A program made the position numbers and the translations under genes. This document shows positions 32,400 through 45,591 of a DNA stretch of 64,000 nucleotides, piece by piece; the first letter of the stretch is position 1; each line of letters begins with the position of its first letter. The notes under the pieces are model-generated. The model worked only from the letters and a program-made list of their open reading frames with translations. It was not told the DNA's origin and made no database searches. Source of the DNA: Toxorhynchites rutilus septentrionalis (Eukaryota > Arthropoda > Insecta > Diptera > Culicidae); contig NC_073746.1 of the NCBI RefSeq assembly GCF_029784135.1, positions 306,668,665 to 306,732,664 of the forward strand. Reading direction: 5' to 3'.

Positions 32400-33240
32400 T
32401 AAGACTATTGAAACAAGTTTTTGGATCAGAAAGTAACAAGTATAGAACGCGTAGACATTTTATCTTTCGAATGAAGGTTTTATCATACCATTTCGTTCAG
32501 TTGTTTTGAGTTATTGAAGTTTGAAATAATTTTCTACACTGTGAACTTTTTAAAAACAGCACTGTAAAAAAGACGCATGGAGAAACGACCAGAATCAGAC
32601 ATCGATTGTCTTCCATGGCAAAATGTATTGTCCGTCAATTTTTTTTATTCAAATGCTAAACCGTGCGGTTCAGGTAGATTTAGCGCTTTGCTACTTTTGT
32701 GTGCTATATCTCTTCACTATAATGCGGATAATTTAAATTCGTTGAATATTCTGTTTGACGTTTTATATAAAATTAAGCCATTTACCATTACCCCGAAAGC
32801 GATACGCTTTATCAAAGGGGCCCCGATATGGGATCGAATTTTTTATTTACATTTTCGAGTCGCTTATAGCCTTAGAAATGTTGTGTGAAGAGGATATTTG
32901 GTTCCTTAACAAAGTTACAGTGACAAATGGGGTCATTCATTACAACGTATAAGGTCGATGCCGATTTGACTGAAATTTGTTCTCAACGTGAAAAAAAAGT
33001 ATGGTCTATTTCTTAGCGACTCTTCGAATTTGAATAAACATTTTGGATATAGATTTTTTGATTACCCTAAACACATCGCAAGAGATTCGAACATTCGATT
33101 TAATCTCAATTGACCAGGTCGGGGTCCTCCTTAATTCAATAACATTAAAACACAGAACATCTCTTCTCTGGTTCTTTTTTTACTTTCATGGCAAGGTAGT
33201 AAATTCACAGTGCATTACTCCACCCAATTTTCTCAGCATG
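32400..33240. other. Intergenic, no gene recognised
   Basis: A 103-codon frame at 32577-32888 is unrecognised and probably fortuitous. Otherwise AT-rich. Confidence 0.35.
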
Positions 33241-33249
33241 TATCCCTAA

Positions 33250-33450
33250 ATGTTGAAATCTAATGGATTCAAATCGAGAGACGATACGGGCCATTCAAGA
33301 ACCTGAATTGTATACCGCAACATTTTTTTTACGTGAGGTATTTACGTGAGGTATTTTGATATGCACTTCCAACGCATATTGCTGAATCCATCGACGTTAT
33401 CATAGCAAATGTGGTTATCAGCATTTTGCGTAATCATCAAATGGTATGCG
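33250..33450 (-). pseudogene. Tc1-like transposase fragment
   Basis: The minus strand reads VLEWPVSSLDLNPLDFN, the Tc1 block VLEWPPQSPDLNPIE with several changes; the final catalytic Glu is replaced by Asp. Decayed sequence precedes it. It is only a short relic. Confidence 0.5.
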
Positions 33451-33623
33451 TAGAAATTCAGTGAGCAGAAGATATGAAGGCATATCTTCCAATGCACACT
33501 TGAATAACCGATCCAAAGCGTTGTGTTCGTACCCGTTTTTGTAGTCCGCGTTAGGAAAACACATTCGGAAGTGCAAAAAATTTAAATTTATAGGAGGTGG
33601 TGTCAAAGATACGACCGCATTGT

Positions 33624-34885
33624 TGACGTAGAACTACGCTGTTATTTTATATAAATCGCTTGTTAATAAGTTCGGATATTATTTTATAATGCTGTGAAAT
33701 TTTAGAAATAACTGTTTAGTCGAATGGTTTGATCGCCCTGAAATGGTTTTTTATAGTAGAATCAGTTGACGCTAATTGATTGATGATTCATTCGTGCCCT
33801 CGCAGAACAATACACTAGCTGATCGTATGTCGCAATTTGTTTCATGTTTCATGTTTTCGCAATTATCATAGACTCAGCTAGAGTCGATAATATACTTGTT
33901 GTACCAGCACCATTATTCCACATCTCATAACTACATTAATATAACTTTGGCACCGCATGGAAACAACAACAATGACAATACTTGCAAGTATCAAATATCA
34001 TGCTACATGTTATATAGTATTGCCTCAGTGGAATCGCACCTCTAGACATCATTTGTACAACGTAAACCAGAGTATGCAGAGCCATACATCGGTGGCTTAA
34101 AGCTACTAGGAATATAAACACTTCTCATTATTTTGCGCTATACTCAATAGAAACGCTTCTGCTAATATTACTGGCCTCGAAAAAAGTTACATTAGTTGCT
34201 TTTCCATGCTCAAGATAAGCGCAGCTGTCATCCTTAGTGGAGAAAGTTTTGCTACCGCCATGCGAAACTAAATCACAGACCAAATTCCAGAACACTTATT
34301 TTCTTGGTGAGCCGAAGATTGCCTAGCTTGATGCTTCCCCACACAATTGTGTAGTTCAAAACCTTAATGTAATAGCGTCAGTTTGATGCATTGATTGTAA
34401 TGCCAGAGACATCAGCGAATAAATGACTTGGTCGCATCCACAGCTCAACCCGAAACGAAGACATGTGATGACGCAAAACAAGGGAGAACAAGCGATGTTC
34501 ATTGCTTTGAAAACAGAACGAGACTGAAAGTTTGCCTCAGCGAGATCCACTGTTTATACTCTAGGCAAATATTCCCTTTAAATCCTACGATTTCCCCTTC
34601 GTTGCTCGTTATTGACACCTCTGTTCGGGAAAGCACACAAATCAGCAGAACGAATGTATGGGAAATGGAAACGCTTATAGTTCTCATCAATTTTAATCAT
34701 TTACTCACCAGGGGATTGTGATCAATAAAATATCAAACAAATCCCCGGGAATTTCCGATTCGTTTGGTATGTAAATCGTCAAAATCCGTTCGCGGCAAAA
34801 ATAGTTATTAACGTTAACTTCATTTCATAAAAACGTGACCTGTTTTCTGATTTGGCCCCCCTAATGAAAGACGTAGTTCTACGTC
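33624..34885. repeat. Possible element bounded by GACGTAGAACTACG edges
   Basis: The left edge GACGTAGAACTACGC and the right edge GACGTAGTTCTACGTC face each other. The right approximately 100 bp (CGTGACCTGTTTTCTGATTT) matches the left end of the 16039 copy, inverted. A further shared block (GTTGCTCGTTATTGACA, TCTGTTCGGGAA) lies at about 34600 and inverted at about 16290. No intact gene inside. Confidence 0.45.
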
Positions 34886-36336
34886 AAAAAACACATGCGA
34901 GTACAGAAGTCCCCGGCTTACATGAATCAACAACCTAAACTTCTACTTTTTATACAATAGAGACTTTAAACTCATAAGTTCATTCGCCTCTAGTATCGAT
35001 TTTCGATTTTTTTTAGTCAGTCGGTTGACTTGAAGTAGTCAGTAGTTTTCTAAAATATGTAGTCAGTCGGTTGACTTGAAGTATATAGTGTAGGATATAA
35101 TAACCAATTCTCAACTATCATTATTTCTAGCCTCAACTGCTCTGCTCTATTCCACCTATCGTAAAGGGATATCGATAGAGTGTAATAGGTTCTTCTGTTG
35201 CTCCAGTATAATCTATACCTCTAATTGTTTCTTTTCAATTCATCTTTTCCCTCGAAGGTCTCTTTTCGGCGTATTCATTAGTCGATCGATCCCACGGATA
35301 TTATTCGTCTTAATGTCTCCAAACATTCAATTTTTAGTTCGTCCTACAGACTCGAACCCTCGAATAGCGGGGTAAATGGAAATAGTAGCACCTAGCGACT
35401 ATGAGGTGCGTTCAAATATTTTTCAATCGATCGATGCAAATATTTCTGCGATCTATCGAGGAATGGTCGAGTTACAAGCGTTCAAAATCTTTCATTCTTC
35501 ATTGCACTTTTTTTTCATATTTTCATTTTACACCCAATACCTTCATGTTCAACGAAGTCCTACGATGAAAGTATCAAGGAAATAGCGTACTAAACGATTT
35601 GATTCAATGTGTCATGCACCCTCTAGGAATACAATCGATTTATTCTGGACAAAAAAGTGATTTTTATCTGCTTTTCTAGAATAAATGCAGTCCGATAATG
35701 ATTACGTCATATGTTCACATTCAAATCGGTTATTTACTAACGGGAGTAGACTGCCTTCCTGTCTTGTTTTTATGCCGTGATGATACAGTTGTTTTGCGAT
35801 TTGACAATATCGCAAATATCAACCAGAAAATTTGTTCTTAATGCTGTACTGCAAATGCGATTTCGTGTACCGAACATGTTGCAGAAAATTCACGGCAAAT
35901 CGACCCCACCTGCGATTAATGTGTGGATCGGTGATTTCTAGGTTCTTTCTTCTCCACGTTTTCCCTATTGAAAATGATATCGATTGTCACGGTGTTGTGT
36001 ACTCGAAGTTCTTACTAGAACGACTTATATTGTCCAGTGATCCCTGCACCAATCGATGAGTTTTAGCACGATGAACTCCACAAAATTAATTATCGTCTCA
36101 TTTTTTTATGTTGGCGAATTCACTGTTGTTGTGGCCCTAGACTGCAATCATAAGGTCTAGCATGAAAACGATTTTTTTCTCATATTAACCGCCTGATTCT
36201 CCATTCTGTCAGTTCTACTTCCTACACCCAAAATTACTTTTAGTACATTTTTGGCATCTCGATTTATTACATTAAATGAGCCTAAAATAGTAGAAAATGT
36301 GCTACTCCCCAATACTTGTATATCATTTGAATAATA
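34886..36336. other. Intergenic, small direct repeat and weak relics
   Basis: AGTCAGTCGGTTGACTTGAA occurs twice about 40 bp apart (35017-35085). AGTTCATTCGCCTCTAG at 34978 is another trace of the histone-associated motif. Frames around 35830-36110 vaguely resemble a Tc-type transposase but cannot be supported. No gene. Confidence 0.35.
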
Positions 36337-36580
36337 TAGGGTTGGGGAAAAATAATTGTCGTATTTCTGATCGAAATTTGACGCTTTATTTAACAAACTT
36401 TAAATTATCCAATTTAAGTCAAATATGCGCCGTTTTCCGAGCCGTTTTAGCTTCTGACGGGTCATCAAAGATGAGTGAGGCCGAGCGTTGTCCTGGTGCA
36501 AAACAACACCATTTCTATTGATCATTTCTGGCCGCTTCTGGTCAATCGCCTGCTTCAAACGGTCAAGCTGCTCAAAGATG
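36337..36580 (-). pseudogene. Internally deleted mariner relic
   Basis: It starts with a TAGGGTTGGGGAAAAATAAT end. The minus strand then carries EQLDRLKQAIDQKRPEM and VLHQDNARPHSSLMTRQKL, the mariner region around the second catalytic Asp. A C-terminal AYLT-like end (plus TTTAAGTCAAATATGCGCCG) lies at 36414. The segment between is deleted and the other end is missing. Confidence 0.75.
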
Positions 36581-36599
36581 AAAACAAAGAAAGAGATGT

Positions 36600-39080
36600 C
36601 TGCTCCCATACATACAGGCATTCTAAAACTTTTGAGACAGATGATTTTATTTGTTCATTTGACGCTTCAGGACACGATAAGGCATTTTTTCTGCTGCAAA
36701 TGAAACGTTTTGTGGCAACGCTAGTTTGGGTGTATAAACAGCATAACAAACAAAGCCTTATAAACGATCAAAGGTTCATGATCTCTGCAGTAAAACATTA
36801 TCTGTAAGTGATTCAAAATTGAATTCACCCGCTTAGACAGTAGCTTTACTCACTCCTGATTAATTTTGGACGATCGTGTTCAACAGAAGATCTGCCGAAA
36901 AATTAGTTCTCTGAAGCCATCTTGGAACTTATCTTGGAATAAGCTTTCTTCAGACAAGATGAAGTTCTTAGAAATCTTCCCCAAATATAATGCATTCTTT
37001 GGCTGAATCTCGTCTTGCCTGGTAGATGCCTTCGATAATTATATCCATTGAAGTTCAGCTCCCGCACGGACTCGATAAAGTAACTCACTTGATAGTTGTT
37101 ACACGGATTTACTGATTTCATTGGAAGCACACTCTTTCTTTGCATCATTTGTTTCGGAGTTTTGCACAATCTGAACGCGCTTTTCCCCGTTTCACTCCTC
37201 TCTCCTGATTTAGTTTCTAGTTCGGATCATCCATCTTCTTCTTATCATCTTCACCCGAATGAATCAACAATTTTCCGAACGTAAAAAAAGGTCAATCCCA
37301 AGCCGGAAGCAATTCTGATACCGCTAATGTGATTCTCTGGAATATGTTGGTGGTTTACATTAGTTGATTTGAATAAAAATCTGACGAAGAAGACAGAAAC
37401 TGTTCAAGGCTGTCCTTTTATGTCCGTCTGTACTCTGATTTTTTAGGTTTTACAAAGGCGTTACGGTTGATTCAAGCCTAATTCATATTCAATTTGGGCA
37501 GTAACAAATTACAATGTAATCATTCCGCGCTACTGAACAGCGGATCAGAGAAGTTTGGGTTCGGGGAGGAAAAACCCAAGGTTGACCTTAATCAATACTC
37601 TTCCGGGACAAATAAATTCCCACAAAACATAATCTGGGGATCATCGTGGCAGAGACGAAAACAACGAGCGCGACGACAGATGGTGTTTTGAAGGAAAGCA
37701 GGGGATAAATCTAAGATATTATGCAATATATAAAGCTGGAAGTGAATTTGAGCCATTTTCAGGATTGCTGACGATGGCAGAGTTTGGCATCTAGAACGAT
37801 GTGGAACGACAATGATAACGGTGACAAATTGAAAATGCTTCAGAGGCGTCAGTGTGTAAACATCTCAAACATTTTGCTACGCAAAAAATCGTTGTACCGC
37901 AGCAACTGAACAAACATTGTATAACCGACAGCATTGAAATGTTTACGCGTTATCTTCTCTACCAACGCGCACTGTAAATAATGAAAGGGAAGTAAAAAAT
38001 GAGTTCCCATAGCCACGGAGCACATCTTCCACCTGAAGGCTACCACAACCGTAGTAATCGCTGCTGAATAATAAATGAGTCTGTGTTTATTAAGTGTCCT
38101 GTCGGATAGCGGAAGCGTCTTCCCTGCGGACATATACCACCACTAAACGCGGAAGAATATTGAATCGGAAAGTCAGCTTTTGTCGGTCGGAATGGGGTCA
38201 ATGGGATATCACAGGCTGTTCCATTCAGCCACTCTCTTAGCGCTGCCCGGAATCCCTTCATCCGAATCGCTCTGAATGAAACCAGTTTGGCGCCAAAAGT
38301 TGATGACTGTCAGCCCAACGTCATTTGCATGTGAGTGCATTAATAATAAATAAATCTATTATTCAGTTCACTCTACCATTCACGCACAGTACATTAACTG
38401 TGAAATTGCGATAACCACACGTGGGCCGATGGAAGCATACCTGCGGAAAATTGTCGTTCCGGCTCACGTGTACTAATTAATTCGGATTGTGATGCAATTC
38501 GTACTAGTCTGTTCCGTCTAGACGACTGGCCGATCGGCGGTGCGACGAACTTTTGGTCCGTTACCGAATGTGGTGCATTTTGGTTCAATGGACGGTTGCA
38601 ATTGCCGGGTTCTTCCCTGCTGGTCGTTCGCCCTGTTCAATTATGCAACGCGTAATACTTCCGTCCCGTGTCCCGTGTGCACTTTTGGGAACGTTTGGTA
38701 CTGGTGCATATTCTCGACCGAGGCTAAACCTGTTAAACGAATTGGGTCCACCACCGTGTAGGCATGGTCGTTGTTTCTTCTTTGGGGATTTTTTTTGCCG
38801 GTTTTGATGATTGTTTCTGTTTTTTTTTCTTGTCTGTGCAAACAAACCGTCTACCCGATGGGTAAATGTGGTACTTCTGGCTACCGTGGCCGGTTAATGA
38901 CGTTCGTGTCAATCATACATTCTGTCAAATATATACCAAGAGTTTGTAATTTCAAGTCTTCCCCCTGAACAATCATCCTTTTTTTCAGTTGGTACTACTG
39001 TCAGTGGTCTTAATGTCAATTTTGAGCGCGATCTGTCACTTAGTCTGTTTACAGCGTTATTAAGAACAAGTTAACTTGTA
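36600..39080. other. Intergenic, no gene recognised
   Basis: Unrecognised DNA, GC-richer at about 38100-38900. Overlapping frames on both strands there (64-94 codons) do not resemble known proteins. It may hold host regulatory or untranslated sequence. Confidence 0.35.
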
Positions 39081-39084
39081 ATAT

Positions 39085-39412
39085 TTAAAGTTCCGATTCT
39101 TGTACCGAAACGTTGAAAATGCTGCAAAATAGATTTGGTGCCTAAACTATGTCGAAAACACGGTCGTATGAATGGTGTAAGGCATTCAAAGGTGGCCGAG
39201 AACAGATGAACGATTTGCCACGTCAAGGACGACCATCTACCTCTTCAACTGATGAAAGCATCGACAAAATAAGAGGAATGATGCTCGTAAATAATCATTT
39301 AAGTTTGAGAGAGCTAGACCGTGAGTTAAATATCTCTCACGAAACCGTTCGTCATGTTTTGGTTGATGTTTCGGGCATTAGAAAAGTCGCTGCGCGACTA
39401 GTGCCAAAACTT
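39085..39412 (+). pseudogene. Mariner-family transposase relic, 5' part
   Basis: The plus frame reads TLKMLQNRFG-stop-TMSKTRSYEWCKAFKGG, DLPRQGRPSTSSTDES, LNISHETVRHVLVDVSG and KVAARLVPK. These are the paired helix-turn-helix region and linker of a mariner/ITm transposase. It is cut after VPK by the LINE at 39413, and the same frame resumes at 45592 with VPKLNFLQKFHHN. One stop lies near its start. Confidence 0.85.
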
Positions 39413-39783
39413 TTTTTTTTAATTTAAATCGTTTATTTTTACAGGCTCAGTTACATAGGTTTAAAGGAGCCGAACTCCTTACTGTATTGTTACTAGTATA
39501 TATATATTTTTCCTTAATTCTAATTTTAATAATATAGGAAACCGATTACTCGCGGTCGACTCGAGTTTAGAAGGGTGACATATTTTCTTCAGGAAAAGGA
39601 GGGGATATGAGGATATATTGACAATGATCCCACTCACACACTCAATCACACTCATCACACTCAATTCTTAAACCTATCTTATATCTAATATGTATTTACA
39701 TTTCATCTTATTCTTAAGAAGGGATCCGATCTCTCACAAAGGAAAAGGAAAAGGAAAAGGAGAAACTAAGGGTATAAGGACAA

Positions 39784-42700
39784 TCACACACGAAGATCGA
39801 TAGCTTTAAGGAATACATATATTTGGGACATGTAATCAAGGTCTAACCGAGCCAACACGTCTCTCACCGGCACCATGGACTGCCTTCCTCGGGCCCGAAG
39901 GGTGTCTTCTAAATTCGATCTGGCGACAAGATACAGCTCGCACGACCAAACAACGTGCTCGATGTCGTGGTAACCTTGGCCACAAACACAAAGATTGTTG
40001 CCGGCAAGATTAATACGAAAGAGTAGCGCATCTAACGAACAGTGATTGGACATGAGTCGGGAGAAGGTGCGAATAAAGTCCCGACTCAAGTCCAGACTTT
40101 TGAACCATGGTTTGAGGCTAACCTTAGTGATAATCGAGTGGAGCCACCGACCCAATTCATCTTCGTTCCATTTGCGTTGCCAGTTAACTATGGTATTTTT
40201 GCGGACTAAAGAATAAAATTCATTGAAGGCGATTTGACGCTGATAAATATCGCCTTCAATTTTACCTACCTTTGCTAATGAGTCAGCCCTCTCATTACCC
40301 GGAATTGAGCAATGTGAAGGGACCCAGACAAAGGTAATGACATAACAGCGTCTGGATAAAGCACTCAAAATTTCTCGTATTCTCTCAAGGAAGTACGGCG
40401 AGTGCTTTTCCGGCCTCACTGAACGGATAGCTTCGACAGAGCTAAGACTATCCGTTACAATGTAATAGTGTTCAACAGGTCGTGAGGCGACGCTGTCCAG
40501 CGCCCAGTGTATCGCTGCCAATTCAGCAATATACACTGAGCAAGGATTCTGAAGACTGTGTGAGGTGCTAAAAAATTCGTTGAACACTCCAAATCCTGTG
40601 GACTCGTTTATAGTGGACCCATCAGTAAAGTACATATTATCACAATTGATACCCCCATACTTTTCATCGAAGATCGTTGGAGTGATCCTCGATCGTTGGT
40701 AATCTGAATATCCATGGATATCTTGCTTCATGGACAGATCAAAATGCACAGAGGAATTGATGTAGTCAGGAAAACAAACACGGTTGGGAATATACGAAGA
40801 AGGATCAACCTGCATGGAGATGAATTCATGATATGGACTCATGAACCCAGATTGAAAATTTAGCTCGATCAGCTGTTCAAAATTTCCGATCACCAATGGG
40901 TTCATAACCTTACACCTGATGAGGAACCGAAGAGATAATAAATTAAAGCGATCTTTTAGTGGGAGTACGCCTGCCAAAACCTCGAGACTCATGGTATGCG
41001 TTGAGGGCATACATCCCAGAGCAATACGGAGACAAAGATACTGAATTCGCTCGAGTTTAATTAAGTGTGTTTTGGCAGCTGATTGAAAACAGAAACTGCC
41101 GTACTCCATCACTGAGAGAATAGTTGTTCTATACAACATTATAAGATCTTCTGGATGGGCTCCCCACCATGTGCCGGTAATTGTACGGAGAAAGTTTATT
41201 CTTTGTTGGCATTTTTTACTCAGATACCTAATATGGGCCCCCCAAGTGCATTTGGAGTCGAACCAGACCCCAAGATACTTGAATGACATAGCATGAGTGA
41301 TCGGTTTACCCAAAAGTTGAAGCTTTGGTTTTGCTGGTTTATGCTTCCTAGAAAAAACCACCATCTCTGTTTTCTCCGTGAAGAATTCGATCCCTAGCCC
41401 AATGGCCCAGGTTGAAAAATTGTTCAATGTATCTTATAAGGGTTCTTGCAGGTCGGATTCGTTTGATCCTACGACAGACACCACTCCATTATCTGCAAGT
41501 TGTCTTAGGCTGCAATTTTGTGTAAGGCAATTGTCAATGTCGCTTACGTAGAAGTTGTACAAAAGGGGGCTTAAACATGAGCCCTGGGGGAGGCCCATGT
41601 AAGAGACCCGACTTACTGCTGAATCTCCGTGAGAAAAGTTAAAATGTTTCTCACAAAGCAAGTTATATAACATATTATTCAATAGAGGCGGCAGACCCCG
41701 AGAGTGTAATTTGTCTGACAAAACCTCTATTGAAACAGAATCAAAGGCCCCCTTTATGTCCAAGAATACTGAAGCCATTTGTTTTTTTTCGGCGTAAGCC
41801 ATTTGAATTTCTGAAGAAAGCAACGCAAGACAATCATTCGTCCCCTTGCCCCTGCGGAACCCATATTGTGTATCTGAGAGTAGGCCATTCGTTTCAACCC
41901 ATCGATCAAGGCGAAACAAGATCATTTTCTCCAACAATTTCCGTATACAAGACAGCATTGCTATTGGGCGGTACGAATTGAAGTCGGACGCGGGTTTTCC
42001 GGGTTTTTGAATAGCTATAACTCGTACTTGTCTCCAATCATCCGGAACAATATTATGTTCCAGAAACCGATTGAATAAATTCAACAAGCGACGTTTCGCC
42101 ACATCAGGGAGGTTTTTCAACAAGTTGAACTTAATTCTATCCGTTCCCGGAGCCGAATTGTTACAAGAAAGGAGAGCAAGAGAGAATTCTACCATCGAAA
42201 ACCCGGAATCAAGATCGCACCTATCTTGTGGTATAACTCGAACAATTTTTTGCACGGGAGCGGAATCGGGACAAACCTTCCGCGCAAAATTAAAAATCCA
42301 TCGATGTGAATATTCTTCGCTTTCATTCGTTGAAGAGCGATTTCTCATGGTTCGAGCCACTTTCCATAATTTTTTCATTGACTTTTCTCGTGACAAACCT
42401 TCCACGAAATTTCGCCAATAAGCACGTTTTTTTCCTTCAAGTTTTTAAATTGATTTTCAAGGTCCAAATACGACTGAAAATTTTCAATGGTTCCACGTTT
42501 CCGAAAAGCTTTGAATGCGTTCGATTTATCTTGATAAAGCTTGGAACATTGGCTATCCCACCATGGATTGGGAGGCCTTCGGCGAAGAGTGGAACCTGGG
42601 ATGGGTTTCGTTTGAGCGCGAACCGCGCTGTCATAGATCAAACGAGAAAGGAAGTTATACTCCTCCAATGGAGGTAAACCATCTCTGGAATTGATGGCTA

Positions 42701-43464
42701 GAGTAATCGCGTCCGCATATTTTTTCCAGTCAATGTGTCTTGTGAGGTCATATGCCATGTTTATAGATTCAGAAGAATTCGACCCAATGGTGATGGAAAT
42801 TTTGATTGGCAAGTGATCACTACCGTTGGGGTCCTGGATTACATTCCACTCGCGATAGCGATAGTGAATTCGAGTAAAGCGAGAGGTCAAGAGCACTTGG
42901 GTTAGCAGGAGGTTTAGGTACACGTGTTATTTCCCCAGTGTTCAAAACGGTCATATTGAAGCTGTTACAAAGGTCATATATCATCGATGAACGATTGTCG
43001 TCGTACTGTTCCCCCCAGGCAGTTCCGTGAGAGTTGAAGTCTCCCAAGATTAATCGTGGCTCAGGAAGGAGTGAGCACATGTCAACAAGTTGCTTGCGGC
43101 TAACCGCAGCTCTCGGAGGCCAATACAAGCTGACTATACAGAGGTCTTTGCCTCTGATGTTTGCATGACAAGCAACAGCTTCGATCCCTCCAATAGGTGG
43201 AAGGTCAATTCTAAAAAATGAGTGACACTTATTGATCCCCAATAGTACTCCTCCGTATCTGTCATCGCGGTCCAAGCGTATTATATTAAAATCGTGGAAA
43301 GAGAGATCATTTTGAGAAGAGAGCCAGGTTTCGGACAGAGCAAAAACATCACAATTGAGTTTATGAATTAGAAATTTGAATGTATCCAATTTAGGGATAA
43401 GACTACGACAATTCCACTGTAAAACAGTGATATCTCCGACCTCTCTATTTAAATTAGACATCAA
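39784..43464 (-). pseudogene. LINE ORF2: endonuclease, RT, RNase H
   Basis: From MSNLNREVGDITVLQWNCRS the APE-type endonuclease shows WNCRSL, LSETWL, RYGGVLLGI, LGDFNSHG and, after a frameshift near 42890, NGSDHLPI. A second frameshift near 42395 restores the first frame. The RT follows (NSYRPIAMLS, FLDIKGAFDSV, GLPQGSCLSPLLYNFY), with the catalytic box LADN in place of LADD at 41488-41490. An in-frame TAA lies at 41434-41436. The thumb follows (KYLGVWFDSK), then RNase H (YFTDGSTI, ELAAIHWAL, VTDSLSS, WVPSHCSIPGNERAD), then a CCHC-like C-x-C end. In the family ORF2 nicks target DNA and primes reverse transcription there; this copy cannot. Confidence 0.93.
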
Positions 43465-43669
43465 GAGAGATAATCATTGCAAGGAGGGGCCATGTTTGCA
43501 TCAATTGCTGCAAAATTGTCTTTAGTACTGGAAGCATTGCGGTGACAATGGTTCTGATGGAGTCGGAAACATTAAAACACGTGAAGATTTGATCCACAAG
43601 GTCAGACAACTTTATAAATCCCGATTGGGAAGTTGAACTGGACGGAAAAACAGGGACAGTTGGGGTTTT

Positions 43670-45043
43670 TTATGTCCCCTCGAGTGCTGGGTTGTTCGAA
43701 GGTGAACTATTACCACGGAGGCCAGGAGGGACCTGATTTTGCTTATCCGCTGCACTCGATTTTTTGAGCAAGCTAACGGGGGGTATCACCGGAGGGACTT
43801 GTCCTTGAACTTTGGGAGTGGTCACATTTTTGCGCCGGGGATTCCCTTGAGAAATAAACGGCGTGCCCCCGTTAGCTGTATCCGCTTCCATTTCGTCAAC
43901 TGGCATCGTAGCGAAGACATTGTGTGTATTGATTGGTTGTTGTTCTTGAACCAGTGGAGAAGCGCCCTTCAAAATTTCTGCGAAAGTGCGTTTAGAGCGT
44001 TCCCTCAAAGAGCGCTTCTGTTTCTCCCAGCGAGTCTTGTATGTTTCACAAGCTGAGAGCACGTGTGGGGATCCCCCGCAATATGGACACTTATGCTCAG
44101 TCGCACTGCAGGATTTCCCCTCATGTTGTTCTCCGCAAGTGGCACATCGTTCTTTATTGGCACAATAAGCAGCCGTGTGACCAACTGACTTGCACTTTAG
44201 ACAAGTCATTGGCTTTGGAATAAAAAGTCGCACGGCTAACCTCAATTTATCTACCATCACGTAGTCAGGTAGAGCTAAACCAGCGAAGGTGACTCGAAAC
44301 GAGTTGGACGGCGTAAATTTAGTGCCATTTCCTTCATGGGAGACTGTTCCGAGCTGGCGGCAACCCAAGATCTTAACAGTCGTCGAGGGCAGTTTTTTAA
44401 AACGCCCAGTACCTTCACTCGTAATGTATTCGCACGTCTAGCCCGTTTCGGTTATCACACCCTCAATTTCGACTATGTGAGAGGGAATGTAAACCCGATA
44501 CTCAATTGTAAAATGCTGATCGACAACAATCTTGTTTGCGTCTTTCCGGTCAGTCACGACAACTCGTAATTTGTTTGGTCTAACCTTCGAAATTTCCGAA
44601 ACGGAGGTATACCTTGCCAGATCTTTCGCGATCTGCATGACTCTCAACGCTTTTCCATTAGGCTTAGGCCTGAAGAAAACAACCCAGGGACCAATTCCGG
44701 GCGCATCTTCTGGATAGACCTTCACACGCGGGGTGGGAATAACAGGGGAGGAAGGCAAGGACGGGGATTGAGAGGGATCAGGGACAGTAGGGTGGGAAGG
44801 AGAAGGTTGAGAAGGAGCGAGGAGAACAGAGGGAGAAGACGAGGTTGAAGGTAAAGTGGGATCGTTAAGGGCAGATGGGAGATTTGCTAGTTTTTTGGAG
44901 GGAGGCTTCGTAGGGTTAGCTGACTCGTCCCCAGAAGAAGTATCTTCCGTATTTGGTACGCGTTTGAGTGACTTTTTTTTATCACTTAGGAGGGAACTGG
45001 AATCAGAGACCTACATATCCGAAGGTCCCCCACTCTCTGCCAT
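43670..45043 (-). pseudogene. LINE ORF1 (Gag-like) with two nonsense codons
   Basis: A single frame of 458 codons begins MAESGGPSDM at 45043. TAG stops fall at codon 11 (45011-45013) and at 44438-44440 (ITETG-stop-TCEYITSEG). The N-terminus is Ser/Pro-rich. A middle RRM-like region (PWVVFFRPK, YTSVSEISKVRPNKLRVVV) precedes three zinc knuckles (CLKCKSVGHTAAYC, CATCGEQHEGKSC, CPYCGGSPHVLSAC). The tail is basic and Pro-rich. The family product coats element RNA. Confidence 0.9.
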
Positions 45044-45591
45044 TTTAAAATTTGCACTTATATTCTAATTATTTTTTGTTTTTTAAACAATATTTCACAA
45101 TAAAATAATTCACAAAAACAAAAAAAAAACTTATAATTAATAAATATTTTCTCTGAGTATATTTAATCTTATTCACCTATGAACGCACTCCAGTGCAGAT
45201 GAACGGGAGCGCGCTGAAAGCTCGTTGGTGGTGAGAATGTGCTTACGACACCACTACACACAGTCGTCGGTAAAAGCTTACCCGCACTGGTACTGTTGGC
45301 ACGATGATTACACACAGTCGTCGGTAAAAGCTTACCCGCACTGGTACTGTTGGCACGATGATTCGGCGAAAACTCCAATGTCGGCGAAGCAGCGACAAAA
45401 TAAAAACCGATCCTTGGTTTTCCGATGATGAAAGCCTCTATCCGCTTTCATTCAGGGTACTCCACTCACTATCCAGATAGCGAAATGAACTCTTCAGCGG
45501 CAAAAAAAAACAACAATCACGCGGTAACCGATAACGAAACTTAGACGCGACTTTCCTTCGTCTGGTTACTTCGGGCAATCGGCGAAGAATG
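45044..45591 (-). promoter_or_regulatory. LINE 5' leader with tandem repeat
   Basis: This is the untranslated 5' region. It contains two perfect 54-bp copies (45255-45308 and 45309-45362), beginning TACACACAGTCGTCGGTAAA, that could be promoter monomers. The 5' end is set by the target duplication. Confidence 0.75.
45255..45362. repeat. 54-bp tandem repeat, two perfect copies
   Basis: The two units are identical over all 54 bases by eye, although the LINE itself is decayed, so the duplication is younger than most mutations in it or was gene-converted. Confidence 0.9.

Larger units (their letters stand above)
39413..45591 (-). mobile_element. Full-length degenerate LINE (I/LOA-type)
   Basis: A minus-strand element of about 6.2 kb. 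Its poly-A appears as poly-T at 39411-39421. From the 5' end it has a leader with a 54-bp tandem repeat, ORF1 with zinc knuckles, and ORF2 with AP endonuclease, RT and RNase H. The target duplication AGTGCCAAAACTT lies at 39400-39412 and 45592-45604. The RNase H domain excludes Jockey and points to the I/LOA/R1 group. Nonsense, frameshift and an RT active-site change make it inactive. Confidence 0.93.

Noticed and set aside
44369..44440. Frameshift in LINE ORF1
   Set aside because: Both pieces are in the same frame; they are separated by a TAG nonsense codon, not a shift.
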